Under the pieces are notes generated by a model, which was not told where the DNA came from, searched no databases, and saw nothing but the letters and a program-made list of their open reading frames with translations. A stretch of 64,000 nt of DNA from NCBI RefSeq assembly GCF_020782235.1, contig NZ_JAJGNO010000004.1, positions 349,383 through 413,382 of the forward strand, read 5' to 3'. Below are positions 42,988 through 52,559 of the stretch, piece after piece. The translations under genes were made by a program, and so were the position numbers. This stretch comes from Sphingobium naphthae (GTDB taxonomy: Bacteria > Pseudomonadota > Alphaproteobacteria > Sphingomonadales > Sphingomonadaceae). How positions within the stretch are numbered: position 1 is the stretch's first letter; each line of letters begins with the position of its first letter.

Positions 42988-44592
42988 ATGCCCACCATCA
43001 CTCACGACGTCATCATCATCGGTTCCGGCGCGGCGGGGCTGACGGCTGCGATCAACCTGGCGCAGGATCGCAAGGTGCTGGTGCTGGCCAAGGGGGCGCT
43101 GGATGGCGGGTCGACCAACTGGGCGCAGGGCGGCATCGCCGCAGTGCTCGATGCCGGCGACAGTTTCGAGGCGCATGTCCATGACACGATGGTCGCTGGC
43201 GCAGGGCTCAACAATCTCGATACGGTGCAGTTCGTCGTGTCCGAAGCCCCGGCCGCGATCGAACGGCTGGCGGACCTGGGCGTGCCCTTCAATGGCGGGG
43301 AAGCGTTCGGCAAGCGCTGGGACCTGACACGCGAGGGCGGGCATAGCCACAGGCGCATCGTCCATGTCGACGACGCCACCGGCCAGGCGGTGCAGGTCGC
43401 CCTGCTCAAGGCCGCGCGCGCCAACCCCAACATCATGCTGATGGAGGATATGGTCGCGATCGACCTCATCACATCCCGCCACGGCGAACGCTATTCGGGC
43501 GACGGGCATGTGTGGGGCGTCTATGCCTTCAACAAGCGGACCGGCCATGTCGACGCGCTGCTGGGCAAGGCGACGATTTTGTGCACCGGCGGCGCGGGCC
43601 GCACCTATCTTTTCTCCACCGCGCCGCGCGGCGCGACGGGCGATGGCATCGCCATGGCCTGGCGCGCGGGCTGCCGCGTGTCCAACATGGAGATGAACCA
43701 GTTCCACCCGACCTGCCTCTATAATCTGGAGGTCAAGAATTTCCTGATCACCGAAGCGGTGCGCGGCGAAGGCGGGCATCTGAAGCTGCCGCCGGGCGTG
43801 CCGGGCGGGGGCGAGCGCTTCATGCCGCGCTTCGACGATCGCGCCGAACTTGCTCCCCGCGACATCGTCGCTCGCGCGATCGACCACGAAATCAAGCGAC
43901 TGGGCCTGGATTATGTGCATCTGGACATCAGCCACAAGCCGCCGGAGTTCGTGAAGCACCACTTCCCGACCATCTATGCGCGGCTGCTCGACCTCGACAT
44001 CGACATCACCAGGGAGCCGATCCCGGTCGTCCCGGCGCAGCATTATACCTGCGGCGGCGTCATCATCGACCTGGATGGCCGCACCGACCTGCCCGGCCTC
44101 TATGCCGCCGGCGAAGTGACCGAAAGCGGGCTGCACGGCGCCAATCGCCTGGCGTCCAATTCACTGCTGGAATGCTTCGTCTTCGGGGAAGCGGCGGCGC
44201 GGCACATCCGCGCCCATTGGGACGAGCTGCCATCGCCCCCGCCGATCCGCCCCTGGGACGAAAGCCGCGTCACCAACAGCGACGAGGAAGTCATCGTCCA
44301 GCATAACTGGAAGGAAATCCGCCGCTTCATGTGGGACTATGTGGGGATCGTGCGCACCACCAAGCGGCTGGAGCGGGCGCAGCACCGCATTGACCTGCTG
44401 TCGCGGGAAGTGGATGATTATTACGGCAATTTCCGCGTGACGCCCGATCTGATCGAATTGCGCAACCTGCTGGAGGTGGCGCGGCTGGTCGTGCGGTCGG
44501 CGCTCCACCGCAAGGAAAGCCGGGGGCTGCATTATACGCTCGATTATCCCGAGACATTGCCGCAGGCGATCGACACGGTGCTCGCCCCCTGA
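42988..44592 (+). CDS. nadB: L-aspartate oxidase
   Basis: FAD enzyme oxidising L-aspartate to iminoaspartate, the first step of NAD synthesis. The 534-residue protein has the dinucleotide motif IIGSGAAGLTAAINLAQ and the family segments GGSTNWAQGGIAAVL and QFHPTCL. The FAD-binding end contains GLYAAGEVTESGLHGANRLA. The C-terminal helical domain (RRFMWDYVGIVRTTKRLERA) is present. No nadA or nadC is adjacent. Its ATG lies 3 bp after the DUF559 frame, directly behind a repeat. Confidence 0.96.
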   Translation: MPTITHDVIIIGSGAAGLTAAINLAQDRKVLVLAKGALDGGSTNWAQGGIAAVLDAGDSFEAHVHDTMVAGAGLNNLDTVQFVVSEAPAAIERLADLGVPFNGGEAFGKRWDLTREGGHSHRRIVHVDDATGQAVQVALLKAARANPNIMLMEDMVAIDLITSRHGERYSGDGHVWGVYAFNKRTGHVDALLGKATILCTGGAGRTYLFSTAPRGATGDGIAMAWRAGCRVSNMEMNQFHPTCLYNLEVKNFLITEAVRGEGGHLKLPPGVPGGGERFMPRFDDRAELAPRDIVARAIDHEIKRLGLDYVHLDISHKPPEFVKHHFPTIYARLLDLDIDITREPIPVVPAQHYTCGGVIIDLDGRTDLPGLYAAGEVTESGLHGANRLASNSLLECFVFGEAAARHIRAHWDELPSPPPIRPWDESRVTNSDEEVIVQHNWKEIRRFMWDYVGIVRTTKRLERAQHRIDLLSREVDDYYGNFRVTPDLIELRNLLEVARLVVRSALHRKESRGLHYTLDYPETLPQAIDTVLAP

Positions 44593-44600
44593 CCTGCCGG

Positions 44601-45440
44601 TCAGCCGCGCAGGAAATCCCTGAGCAGCGCATGGAAGCGGGCGGGCTGGTCGGCCATCACCATATGGCCGCTGGGACCGACCGATTTCAGCACCGCGCCC
44701 TTTGCCCCGGCATAGGCGGCGCGAAAGCGGCGGGTGATGGCGGCGGCCTGTTGCGGGTCCGATCCGACGGCATAGACGACTTCGAGCGGGGCGGAGAGGC
44801 GCGGCAGTTGCGGCCCCAGGTCGATATTGGCGAGGTCGCGCAGCGCGTTGGCGATCACGTCGGGATCGCTGCCCTTCGCGCCGGGCGCCTGCGCCACCAT
44901 CTGCGCCAGATAGCGCCGCCCCGCCACGGTCCTGGTCAGATAGCCGCTGAGTTGATCGGCCAGGAAACCGAGGCCGCTTGCCGTGCCGCCCACCATCGCG
45001 GCCCCCGCGGGGAGCATGTCCACCACCATCACGCGGCCCGCACGCCCCTTGAGCGCCAGCATCAACGCAAGCGTGCCGCCCATGGAATGACCGACGACTG
45101 CCGGGCGCTTCAGGCCCGCCGATGCGACATAGCGCGCGATTTCGTCCGCGAGCGGCTCGATCAGCGGGCCGCCGCCATTGGCGTCACTGGCCAGGCCAGC
45201 AAAGCCGCGGACATGGACGAGATGGAAGCGATAGCCGGGCAACGCCGCCAGCACGCGGTTCCAGATGCCAGGGCCACTGGCAAGGCCGGGGATCAGCAGC
45301 ACGTCTCGCCCCGTCCCCCGCACCGTCACCGCGATACGGCGCGAGGCGAAGGGCGCCGCCCGCGCGTCGCCGGTCCAAAAAGTCAGCCCGGCCGCCGCTG
45401 CGCCGAGCAGCAGCGCTCGCCTGTCCATTCCGATGCTCAT
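44601..45440 (-). CDS. Tat-exported alpha/beta hydrolase
   Basis: A 279-residue hydrolase with a twin-arginine signal (MDRRALLLGAAAAGLTFW). The nucleophile Ser is in VVGHSMGGTLAL (~residue 118), and the catalytic His is probably in VGPSGHMVMADQP near the C-terminus. HG-type oxyanion residues lie in LLIPGLASGPGIW. The family covers esterases, lactonases and haloperoxidase-like enzymes; the substrate is unknown. Start at 45440 or the ATG at 45428 is possible. It converges with nadB. Confidence 0.87.
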   Translation of the reverse strand: MSIGMDRRALLLGAAAAGLTFWTGDARAAPFASRRIAVTVRGTGRDVLLIPGLASGPGIWNRVLAALPGYRFHLVHVRGFAGLASDANGGGPLIEPLADEIARYVASAGLKRPAVVGHSMGGTLALMLALKGRAGRVMVVDMLPAGAAMVGGTASGLGFLADQLSGYLTRTVAGRRYLAQMVAQAPGAKGSDPDVIANALRDLANIDLGPQLPRLSAPLEVVYAVGSDPQQAAAITRRFRAAYAGAKGAVLKSVGPSGHMVMADQPARFHALLRDFLRG

Positions 45441-45610
45441 CGCGCCGCTATTGCCCGATCGGGCCTGAACCGCAACTGAGCATCCTGCTCTGGATCAACG
45501 GGTTGCGTCGTTCAGCCTCCCTCCATCGCATTTGTGGAATCATTCGTCGCATCGATATTGCCGGACGGGCGCTGGCCGGCCCGTATGGCGCCAAGAGTGC
45601 GGGGAATGTC

Positions 45611-46747
45611 ATGACATCGAATGAAAGCCGGGGCGCAACCACGCGCCTTGTCCTGTTGATCGCAGCGCTGTCCGCCTGTGTCAGCGCGCCCGAACGCCCG
45701 CGCGCGCAAGCGGCCGCGGCGACACCGCAAAAGCCCCAGCCCACCACCAACAGCTGGCCGATCCGGCAGGTCGCCAATCCGCCGCAACCCTATCGGAATG
45801 TCGACCAGACCGAAGCGCCGCCCCCCGCGCTGGTCAGCGTCATCCGCAATCTGGGCCAGAGCTTTCGCGGCAAGGTCGGCATTGCGGTGCGCCGGGTGGG
45901 CGCGGACTGGACCGTCGCCTGGAACGGCACTGCGCTGTTCCCGCAGCAGAGCGTGTCGAAACTGTGGGTCAGCATGACCTTCCTCGACGCGGTCGACCGG
46001 GGCAAGCTGCGCCTGACCGACACCACCACCATCACGCGCAACGACCTGACCCTGTTCCATCAGCCCAGCGCCGCGCTGGGGGCGCGGGACGGCGGCTGGA
46101 CCACCAGCTATTCCGACCTGATGCGCCGGGCGATGACGCAGAGCGACAATACCTGCAACGACGCGCTGCTGCGCGCGGCGGGCGGGCCCGATGCGGTGCG
46201 CGGCTTCCTGGCGCGGCGGATGATCAAGGATATCCGCTTCGGTCCGGGCGAGCGGCTGCTGCAATCGGCAACGGCCGGGCTCGACTGGCGCCAGGATTAT
46301 TCGCTGGGCCGCAACTTCTACGCCGCGCGCGCCAAGCTGCCCATGTCGGTGCGGGTGAAGGCGCTCGACAATTATCTCGCCAATCCGCCGGACGGCGCTG
46401 CGCCCAGTTCGATCGTCGCGGCGCTCGCCAAGCTGAAGCAGGGCGACATGCTGTCGCCCGCATCGACCCGGCTGCTGCTGAACGTGATGAGCGAGGCGAA
46501 GACCGGGCCGCAGCGGGTGAAGGGCGGCGTGCCGGCCGGATGGCATTATCTGCACAAGACCGGCACGGGCCAGGACCTGGCCCCGCGATCGACGGGCTAT
46601 AATGATGTCGGCATCATGACCGCGCCCGACGGCACCAGCTATGCGGTCGCGGTGATGATCGGATCGACCACCGTGCCGATCCCCGAACGCTGGGCGCTGA
46701 TGCAGGGCGTGGCGAAGGCGGTCGCGGCCAATCACGAGACGCGGTAG
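45611..46747 (+). CDS. Class A beta-lactamase-like serine hydrolase, lipoprotein
   Basis: A 378-residue predicted lipoprotein (lipobox LSAC, Cys23). After a Pro/Ala/Gln linker of ~65 residues comes a penicillin-recognising domain with the three classical motifs: SVSK (Ser-x-x-Lys), SDN in TQSDNTCND, and KTG in LHKTGTGQD. An obvious Glu-x-x-x-Asn omega-loop motif of true class A beta-lactamases is not clear, so it may instead be a peptidase or a weak lactamase. The gene stands between the divergent hydrolase and polA. Confidence 0.85.
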   Translation: MTSNESRGATTRLVLLIAALSACVSAPERPRAQAAAATPQKPQPTTNSWPIRQVANPPQPYRNVDQTEAPPPALVSVIRNLGQSFRGKVGIAVRRVGADWTVAWNGTALFPQQSVSKLWVSMTFLDAVDRGKLRLTDTTTITRNDLTLFHQPSAALGARDGGWTTSYSDLMRRAMTQSDNTCNDALLRAAGGPDAVRGFLARRMIKDIRFGPGERLLQSATAGLDWRQDYSLGRNFYAARAKLPMSVRVKALDNYLANPPDGAAPSSIVAALAKLKQGDMLSPASTRLLLNVMSEAKTGPQRVKGGVPAGWHYLHKTGTGQDLAPRSTGYNDVGIMTAPDGTSYAVAVMIGSTTVPIPERWALMQGVAKAVAANHETR

Positions 46748-46788
46748 CGGGCTGGAGGGGCGCGCGGATACAGGCTATCCCGCTCCCC

Positions 46789-49575
46789 ATGACCCAGAAT
46801 CATCTCTATCTCGTCGACGGCTCGGGCTATATTTTCCGCGCCTATCACCAGCTTCCCCCGCTCACCAACCGGCATGGCCAGCCCGTGGGCGCGGTCTATG
46901 GCTATACGACGATGCTGTGGAAGCTGGCCGAAGAACTGGGTCAGGCCGAGGGGCCGACGCATCTGGCGGTGATCCTGGACAAGGGGTCGCACACCTTCCG
47001 CAACGACATGTACGACCAGTATAAGGCGAACCGCCCGCCCGCGCCCGAGGATCTGGTCCCGCAATTTCCGATGATACGCGACGCGACGCGCGCCTTCTCC
47101 CTGCCCTGCATCGAGGAGGAGGGCTTTGAAGCCGATGACATCATCGCCAGCTACACCAAGGCGGCGGTCGCGGCGGGATGGCATGTCACCATCGTCAGTT
47201 CCGACAAGGATCTGATGCAGCTGATCCAGCCCGGCGTCGACATGTACGACACGATGAAGAATGAGCGGCGCGGGCCGGACTATGTGGTGGGCAAGTTCGG
47301 CGTGCAGCCCGATCGGCTGGGCGACGTGCTGGCGCTGATGGGCGACAGCGTCGACAATGTGCCGGGCGTGCCGGGGATCGGCCCCAAGACGGCGGCGAAG
47401 CTCATCACCGAATATGGCGGCCTGGAGGCGGCGCTGGAGGCGGCGCCGTCCATGAAGAAGTCGAAGATGCAGGAAAACCTGATCGCCCATGCCGACATGG
47501 CGCGGCTGTCGCGCAAGCTGGTGGCGCTGCACGATGCGATGGACCTGCCCGAGCCACTCGACGATCTGACGTTGAAGGGCATTCCCAAGGAGCCGCTGCA
47601 GACATTCCTGGAGCATCATGGCTTCAAGACGCTGCTCAACCGCCTGGGCGCGCCGGCCGCCGCCGTTGCGGTGGCGGCTGCGGCGGCCGCCGCGACCGAC
47701 AGCGCGCCGCCCCCGCCGCCGATGCCGGAGGAAGAGCCGGCGATCGACCGCAGCCTGTATGAGACGGTCGTGACGCAGGAGGCGCTGGACCGCTGGATCG
47801 ACGCCGCGCGCGCCGAGGGGCTGGTGGCGATCGACACCGAAACCGACATGCTGGACTGCGTGTCCTGCGCCCTGGTGGGGATCAGCCTGGCGGTCGGGCC
47901 GAACGCGGCCTGCTATATTCCCGTCGGCCATGGCGGCACGGACATGTTCGCCGAGCGGCCCGAGCAGCTCGACAAGGCCCTGGTGCTGGCGAAGCTGAAG
48001 CCGTTGCTGGAGGACGAGGCGGTCCTCAAGATCGGCCAGAACCTCAAATATGACCTGACGGTGCTGCGCCGCCACGACATCGAGGTCGCGCCCTATGACG
48101 ACACGATCGTCATGAGCTTCGACCTGGAGGCGGGCAAATCGCTGTCGGGCCATGGCATGGACGAGGCCGCGCGCCAGCATCTGGGCCATGAATGCATCAG
48201 CTTCAAGGAGGTGGTCGGCACCGGCAAGAACCAGATCAGCTTTTCCGAAGTGCCGCTGCCCCGCGCAACCGAATATGCCGCCGAGGATGCGGACGTGACG
48301 CTGCGCCTGTGGAAGCGGTTCAAGACCCGCATCGCCAATGAGGGCGCCAACCGCGTCTATGAACTGGTCGACCGGCCGCTGGTCGGGGTGATCGCGGGCA
48401 TGGAGCATCGCGGCATCAAGGTGGATCGCGAGGCGCTGTCGCGCCTGTCGGCCGAATTCACCGCCGGCATCGCGGCGCTGGAGGCGGAAATCCACGAGAT
48501 TGCGGGGCAGGCCTTCGCGATCGGATCGACCCAGCAGCTGGGCGCGATCCTGTTCGACAAGATGGGTTACAAGGGCGGCAAGAAGGGCAAGTCCGGCGCC
48601 TATTCGACCGACGTCACGATCCTTGAACAGCTGAAGGCCCAGGGCGCGCCGATCGCGGCCAAGGTGCTGGAATGGCGGCAGCTGTCGAAGCTCAAATCCA
48701 CCTATACGGACGCGCTGCAGGCGCAGATCAACAAGGATAGCGGCCGGGTCCATACCAGCTATTCGCTGACCGGGGCGCAGACCGGCCGCCTGTCCTCGAC
48801 CGATCCCAATTTGCAGAATATCCCGATCCGCACCGAAGTCGGGCGGCAGATCCGCCACGCCTTCGTCGCCGAGCCCGGCAATGTCATCCTGGCGGCGGAC
48901 TATAGCCAGATCGAGCTGCGGCTGGCGGCGCATATGGCCGATGTGCCGGCGCTGCGCGACGCCTTCGCCAATGGCGAGGACATTCACGCCGCCACGGCCG
49001 AGCAATTGTTCGGCGAGGTCAATCGCGACACGCGCGGACGCGCCAAGACGATCAACTTCGCTATCCTCTACGGCATTTCGCGCTGGGGCCTGGCGGGGCG
49101 GCTGGAGATCAGCGCGGACGAGGCGCAGGACATGATCAGCCGCTATTATGAGCGCTTCCCCGGCATCAGCATCTACATCAACGAGACGATCGAGAAGGCC
49201 CGGTCGCTCGGCTATACCGAGACGCTGTTCGGCCGGAAGACCTGGTTCCCGCGCATCAAGGCGCCGATCCAGCATGAGCGGCAGGGCGCCGAGCGCGCTG
49301 CGATCAACGCGCCGATCCAGGGCACCAGCGCCGACATCATCAAGCGCGCCATGGCGCGCATGGGCCCGGCGCTGGACGCGGCCGGCCTGCCAGACGTGAA
49401 GATGCTGCTGCAGGTGCATGATGAACTGGTGTTCGAATTGCCGGAAGGCGATGTCGAAGCGGCGAGCGCGGTCATTCGGCATGTCATGGAAAGCGCGGCC
49501 GAACCGATCGTGACGCTGAGCGTGCCGCTGGGCGTGGAGATCGGCACCGGCCCAAGCTGGGGCGCGGCGCATTGA
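46789..49575 (+). CDS. polA: DNA polymerase I
   Basis: A 928-residue replication and repair polymerase. Residues 1 to ~290 form the 5'-3' exonuclease (GSGYIFRAYHQLPPL, SSDKDLMQLI, ALMGDSVDNVPGVPGIGPKT). An Ala/Pro linker follows at ~290-315. The 3'-5' proofreading domain has the acidic pair in AIDTETDML, so it appears intact. The polymerase has motif A DYSQIELRLAAH and motif C LLQVHDELVFELP. Length is normal. Confidence 0.98.
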   Translation: MTQNHLYLVDGSGYIFRAYHQLPPLTNRHGQPVGAVYGYTTMLWKLAEELGQAEGPTHLAVILDKGSHTFRNDMYDQYKANRPPAPEDLVPQFPMIRDATRAFSLPCIEEEGFEADDIIASYTKAAVAAGWHVTIVSSDKDLMQLIQPGVDMYDTMKNERRGPDYVVGKFGVQPDRLGDVLALMGDSVDNVPGVPGIGPKTAAKLITEYGGLEAALEAAPSMKKSKMQENLIAHADMARLSRKLVALHDAMDLPEPLDDLTLKGIPKEPLQTFLEHHGFKTLLNRLGAPAAAVAVAAAAAAATDSAPPPPPMPEEEPAIDRSLYETVVTQEALDRWIDAARAEGLVAIDTETDMLDCVSCALVGISLAVGPNAACYIPVGHGGTDMFAERPEQLDKALVLAKLKPLLEDEAVLKIGQNLKYDLTVLRRHDIEVAPYDDTIVMSFDLEAGKSLSGHGMDEAARQHLGHECISFKEVVGTGKNQISFSEVPLPRATEYAAEDADVTLRLWKRFKTRIANEGANRVYELVDRPLVGVIAGMEHRGIKVDREALSRLSAEFTAGIAALEAEIHEIAGQAFAIGSTQQLGAILFDKMGYKGGKKGKSGAYSTDVTILEQLKAQGAPIAAKVLEWRQLSKLKSTYTDALQAQINKDSGRVHTSYSLTGAQTGRLSSTDPNLQNIPIRTEVGRQIRHAFVAEPGNVILAADYSQIELRLAAHMADVPALRDAFANGEDIHAATAEQLFGEVNRDTRGRAKTINFAILYGISRWGLAGRLEISADEAQDMISRYYERFPGISIYINETIEKARSLGYTETLFGRKTWFPRIKAPIQHERQGAERAAINAPIQGTSADIIKRAMARMGPALDAAGLPDVKMLLQVHDELVFELPEGDVEAASAVIRHVMESAAEPIVTLSVPLGVEIGTGPSWGAAH

Positions 49576-49590
49576 GGGAAAGCAAGTGAG

Positions 49591-49610
49591 ATGCCAGCTT
49601 TCGCTGGCAT
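49591..49610. repeat. Short REP-like palindrome after polA
   Basis: ATGCCAGC-TTTC-GCTGGCAT is a perfect 8-bp-arm palindrome. Sequences of this kind (CCAGCGAAAGCTGG core) are common intergenic repeats in many proteobacteria. It lies 15 bp after the polA stop and ahead of the terminator. Confidence 0.65.
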
Positions 49611-49645
49611 GACGAAGTTGGTTGCATCTCCCTTCTCTTTCCCAC

Positions 49646-49678
49646 GAAAAAGGCCGGCCCCATCGGGACCGGCCTTTT
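49646..49678. terminator. Bidirectional rho-independent terminator between polA and the zinc-ribbon gene
   Basis: GGCCGGCCCC pairs with GGGACCGGCC (one mismatch) and is flanked by five A on the left and four T on the right, so it can end transcripts from both convergent genes. Confidence 0.85.
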
Positions 49679-49679
49679 C

Positions 49680-49973
49680 TCAATCGAACAGTTCTTCCAG
49701 AAAGCTCTTCTTGCGCTTCTTCGGGTAGCCGCGCCCATCATCCCGATAATCCCGATCCGGGCGATAGCTTTGCTGGGCGAAGGGGGCGGGTTGCGGTGCC
49801 GCCCCGCTGGCCTGCGCCGATCGCTCGATGATCTTGTCCAGTTCGCCCCGGTCGAGCCACACGCCCCGGCATTGCGGGCAATAGTCGATCTCGACACCCT
49901 GCCGGTCCGTCATCGCCAAACCGATATGACAGACCGGACAAAGCATCGCCGACATTTGAGCGGGATCGCGCAT
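49680..49973 (-). CDS. Zinc-ribbon (TFIIB-type) protein
   Basis: A 97-residue protein with one zinc ribbon: CPVCHIGLAM and, about 20 residues later, CPQCRGVWLDRGEL, the zf-TFIIB/YhfN-like signature. A Gln/Arg/Asp-rich tail ends in YPKKRKKSFLEELFD. Such proteins have no firm function. Its ATG overlaps the stop of the Bax1-type gene (TAATG), so the two are co-translated. Confidence 0.88.
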   Translation of the reverse strand: MRDPAQMSAMLCPVCHIGLAMTDRQGVEIDYCPQCRGVWLDRGELDKIIERSAQASGAAPQPAPFAQQSYRPDRDYRDDGRGYPKKRKKSFLEELFD

Positions 49974-50683
49974 TATTCGCGTTCACCCGTCAGGTTGAGC
50001 AGCATCTGGAACAGGTTGACGAAGTTGAGGTAGAGCGACAGCGCGCCCATGACCTGCATCTTCTGCGCGACTTCATGGCCGGCATAGTAGAAATATTCCG
50101 ACTTGATGCGCTGCACGTCCCAGGCGGTGAGGCCGGTGAAGACCACCACGCCGATGATCGAGATGACCATCGCCATCGCCGACGAACCGATGAAGAGGTT
50201 GATGAGGCTGGCGACGATGATGCCGATCAGACCCATGATGAGAAAGCTGCCCATCTTCGTCAGGTCGCGCTGCGTCGTATAGCCCCAGAGCGCCATGGCG
50301 AGGAACATGACCGCAGCCGAGAAGAAGGCCTGGGCGATGCTGCCGCCGGTGAAGACCAGGAAGACGCTGCCCAGCGACACGCCCATGACGGCCGCGAAGG
50401 CGTAGAATGCCATGCGCGCGCCCGACGTCGTCATCTTTTCGATGCGGAAGCTGAAGAAGAAGACGAAGGCCAGCGGCGCGAAGATCGCCACCCATTTGAG
50501 CGGCGTGCCATAGATGGCGGCGGCCAGCGCGGGCGTATTGCCGACCAGCGCCGCGACCAGCCCGGTGATCACCAGGCCAAGGCCCATGTTGCGGAAGACG
50601 CCGAGCATGTGCGCGCGCAGGCCGGCATCGGTATCGACCGACCGGCTGGCGCCATAGCCCGGCATGCGAACGGGATTATTCAT
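49973..50683 (-). CDS. Bax inhibitor-1/YccA family membrane protein
   Basis: A 236-residue integral membrane protein with about seven helices. The family motifs are AHMLGVFRNMGLGLVITGLV at the start, MGVSLGSVFLVFTGGSIAQA in the middle, and ALSLYLNFVNLFQMLLNLTG at the end. YccA/BI-1 relatives modulate FtsH proteolysis or leak Ca2+. The ATG at 50683 (MNNPVRMPGYG) is the usual start. A gap of 296 bp to cysS, without coding signal, holds the divergent promoters. Confidence 0.92.
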   Translation of the reverse strand: MNNPVRMPGYGASRSVDTDAGLRAHMLGVFRNMGLGLVITGLVAALVGNTPALAAAIYGTPLKWVAIFAPLAFVFFFSFRIEKMTTSGARMAFYAFAAVMGVSLGSVFLVFTGGSIAQAFFSAAVMFLAMALWGYTTQRDLTKMGSFLIMGLIGIIVASLINLFIGSSAMAMVISIIGVVVFTGLTAWDVQRIKSEYFYYAGHEVAQKMQVMGALSLYLNFVNLFQMLLNLTGERE

Positions 50684-50979
50684 GCGTAAAGTCACTCCAT
50701 CCAAATCGTTGGTTCGAGTGGCCCGGCGCGGTCTCCTGCGGCAACGAGAGGGGGCAAATCGCCGCAAAACCTGCACCGGGCGCACCCGATGCGGTCCGAC
50801 ATCGCGACTGGATCAGGGGAGAAATCCTGGTCGCCAGAGGGGCCCGGCCCGCACCGGAGATATCGGGTGTCGCCTGGATCTGTGCAAGGGACGCGCCGCC
50901 GCGCAACATTTTCTTACAATCGGGCGCGGGCAGCGGGAAGGATTGACCCCCGCGCCGCTTCGCGACATGGCTTGCGGCC

Positions 50980-52500
50980 ATGTCCGACGACCAGCATATC
51001 GCCGCCCCGCTGCGCCTGTTCAACAGCCTCACGCGCACGATCGAACCCTTCACGCCGATCGAGGAGCGCCATGCGCGCGTCTATAGCTGCGGCCCGACCG
51101 TCTACAACTACGCCCATATCGGCAATCTGCGCGCCTATGTCTTCACCGACACGCTGCGCCGCGCGCTGCTGTGGAAAGGGCTGGCCGTCACGCACATCAT
51201 CAACATCACCGATGTCGGCCATCTGACCAGCGACGCCGATGCGGGCGACGACAAGATGGAAGCGGCGGCGCGCGCCAGCGCCCAGAGCATCTGGGACATC
51301 GCGGCGCATTATACGCAGGCGTTCAAGTCGAACATCGCCGACCTCAACATATTGGCGCCGAGCGAATGGACAGTCGCCACCGACTATGTGCCGCAGATGA
51401 TCGCATTCGCCGAGAAGATCGCGCCGGCCCATTGCTACGAACTGGACAGCGGCCTCTATTTCGACAGCATGAGCGTGCCGGATTATGGCGCGCTGGCGGG
51501 CGGTCGCGATGACGCCGCGCATGCGCGCATCGATCCGGTCGCGGGCAAGCGCAACCCCAGCGACTTCGCCATCTGGCGCAAGTCGCCGCCCGGCGAGCAG
51601 CGGCAGATGGAATGGGACAGCCCCTGGGGCAAGGGCGCGCCGGGATGGCATCTGGAATGTTCGGTGATGAGCCAGGCGCGCCTGGGCCAGCCGTTCGACA
51701 TCCATACCGGCGGCATCGACCATCGCGAGATCCATCATCCCAATGAGATTGCGCAGAACCAGGCTTTCCACGCCTGCTGCGGACCCGATGTCGGCACCGC
51801 CGAAGCCGGGTTCACGGGCGCGCGCTGGTGGATGCACAATAATTTCCTGGTGGACCGGCAAGGCAAGATGTCGAAGTCGAAGGGCGGCTTCACGACGCTC
51901 TTCTCGCTGATCGATGCGGGGGTGCATCCCCTCGCCTATCGGCTGTTGTGCCTGGGCGCGCATTATCGCAGCGAACTGGAGTTCAGCGCCGACAATCTGG
52001 CCGCGGCGCTCACCCGCCTCAAGCGGCTGGTCATGGGCGTCGAGGGGCTGAAGGCGCGGGCCGAGGGCGTCACCTGGCAATCGCCGCGGCTCGACTATCT
52101 GCGCGCCAATCTGCACCCCAAGCTCGCCCCGCTGCTCGAACAATTCGACGCCGCCATCGCCGACGACCTGATGACCCCGCGCGCGCTGCCGCTGCTGGAG
52201 GAGGCGGTCGGGATGAAGAAGGTCCCGGTGGACGAGAAGCTGTGCCTGATCGCCGCGTTCGACCAGGCGCTGGGCCTCAACCTCCTGACGCTGACGCGCG
52301 CGGACCTGCGGGTGCGGCCCAAGGATGCGGCGATCACGGCCGAGCAGGTGGAAGCGGAACTGGAGCGCCGGACCGCGGCGCGCGCGGACAAGGACTTCGC
52401 CCTGTCCGACGAGATACGCGACGGGCTGATCGCCCGGGGGATCGAGGTGATGGATGGCGACCCGCTGCGCTGGGACTGGCGGCCTGCGCTCGGCTCTTGA
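50980..52500 (+). CDS. cysS: Cysteinyl-tRNA synthetase
   Basis: Charges tRNA-Cys. The 506-residue protein has the class I HIGH-type motif in YSCGPTVYNYAHIGNLRAYV with the zinc-binding Cys, and the second zinc-site region in WHLECSVMSQ. The KMSKS loop is in GKMSKSKGGFTTL. The C-terminal DALR-like helical region follows. Length and order are normal. Confidence 0.97.
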   Translation: MSDDQHIAAPLRLFNSLTRTIEPFTPIEERHARVYSCGPTVYNYAHIGNLRAYVFTDTLRRALLWKGLAVTHIINITDVGHLTSDADAGDDKMEAAARASAQSIWDIAAHYTQAFKSNIADLNILAPSEWTVATDYVPQMIAFAEKIAPAHCYELDSGLYFDSMSVPDYGALAGGRDDAAHARIDPVAGKRNPSDFAIWRKSPPGEQRQMEWDSPWGKGAPGWHLECSVMSQARLGQPFDIHTGGIDHREIHHPNEIAQNQAFHACCGPDVGTAEAGFTGARWWMHNNFLVDRQGKMSKSKGGFTTLFSLIDAGVHPLAYRLLCLGAHYRSELEFSADNLAAALTRLKRLVMGVEGLKARAEGVTWQSPRLDYLRANLHPKLAPLLEQFDAAIADDLMTPRALPLLEEAVGMKKVPVDEKLCLIAAFDQALGLNLLTLTRADLRVRPKDAAITAEQVEAELERRTAARADKDFALSDEIRDGLIARGIEVMDGDPLRWDWRPALGS

Positions 52501-52559
52501 CGGCGCAGGGCGCGCGACCCAAGAGGCGGGTGGGTCGAGTCATTGAAGCGGGGGCAGTC

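Noticed and set aside
46732..49683. 983-codon open frame on the minus strand opposite polA
   Set aside because: It mirrors polA codon by codon, is full of Arg/His/Gln as expected from antisense of GC-rich genes, and polA has all catalytic motifs.
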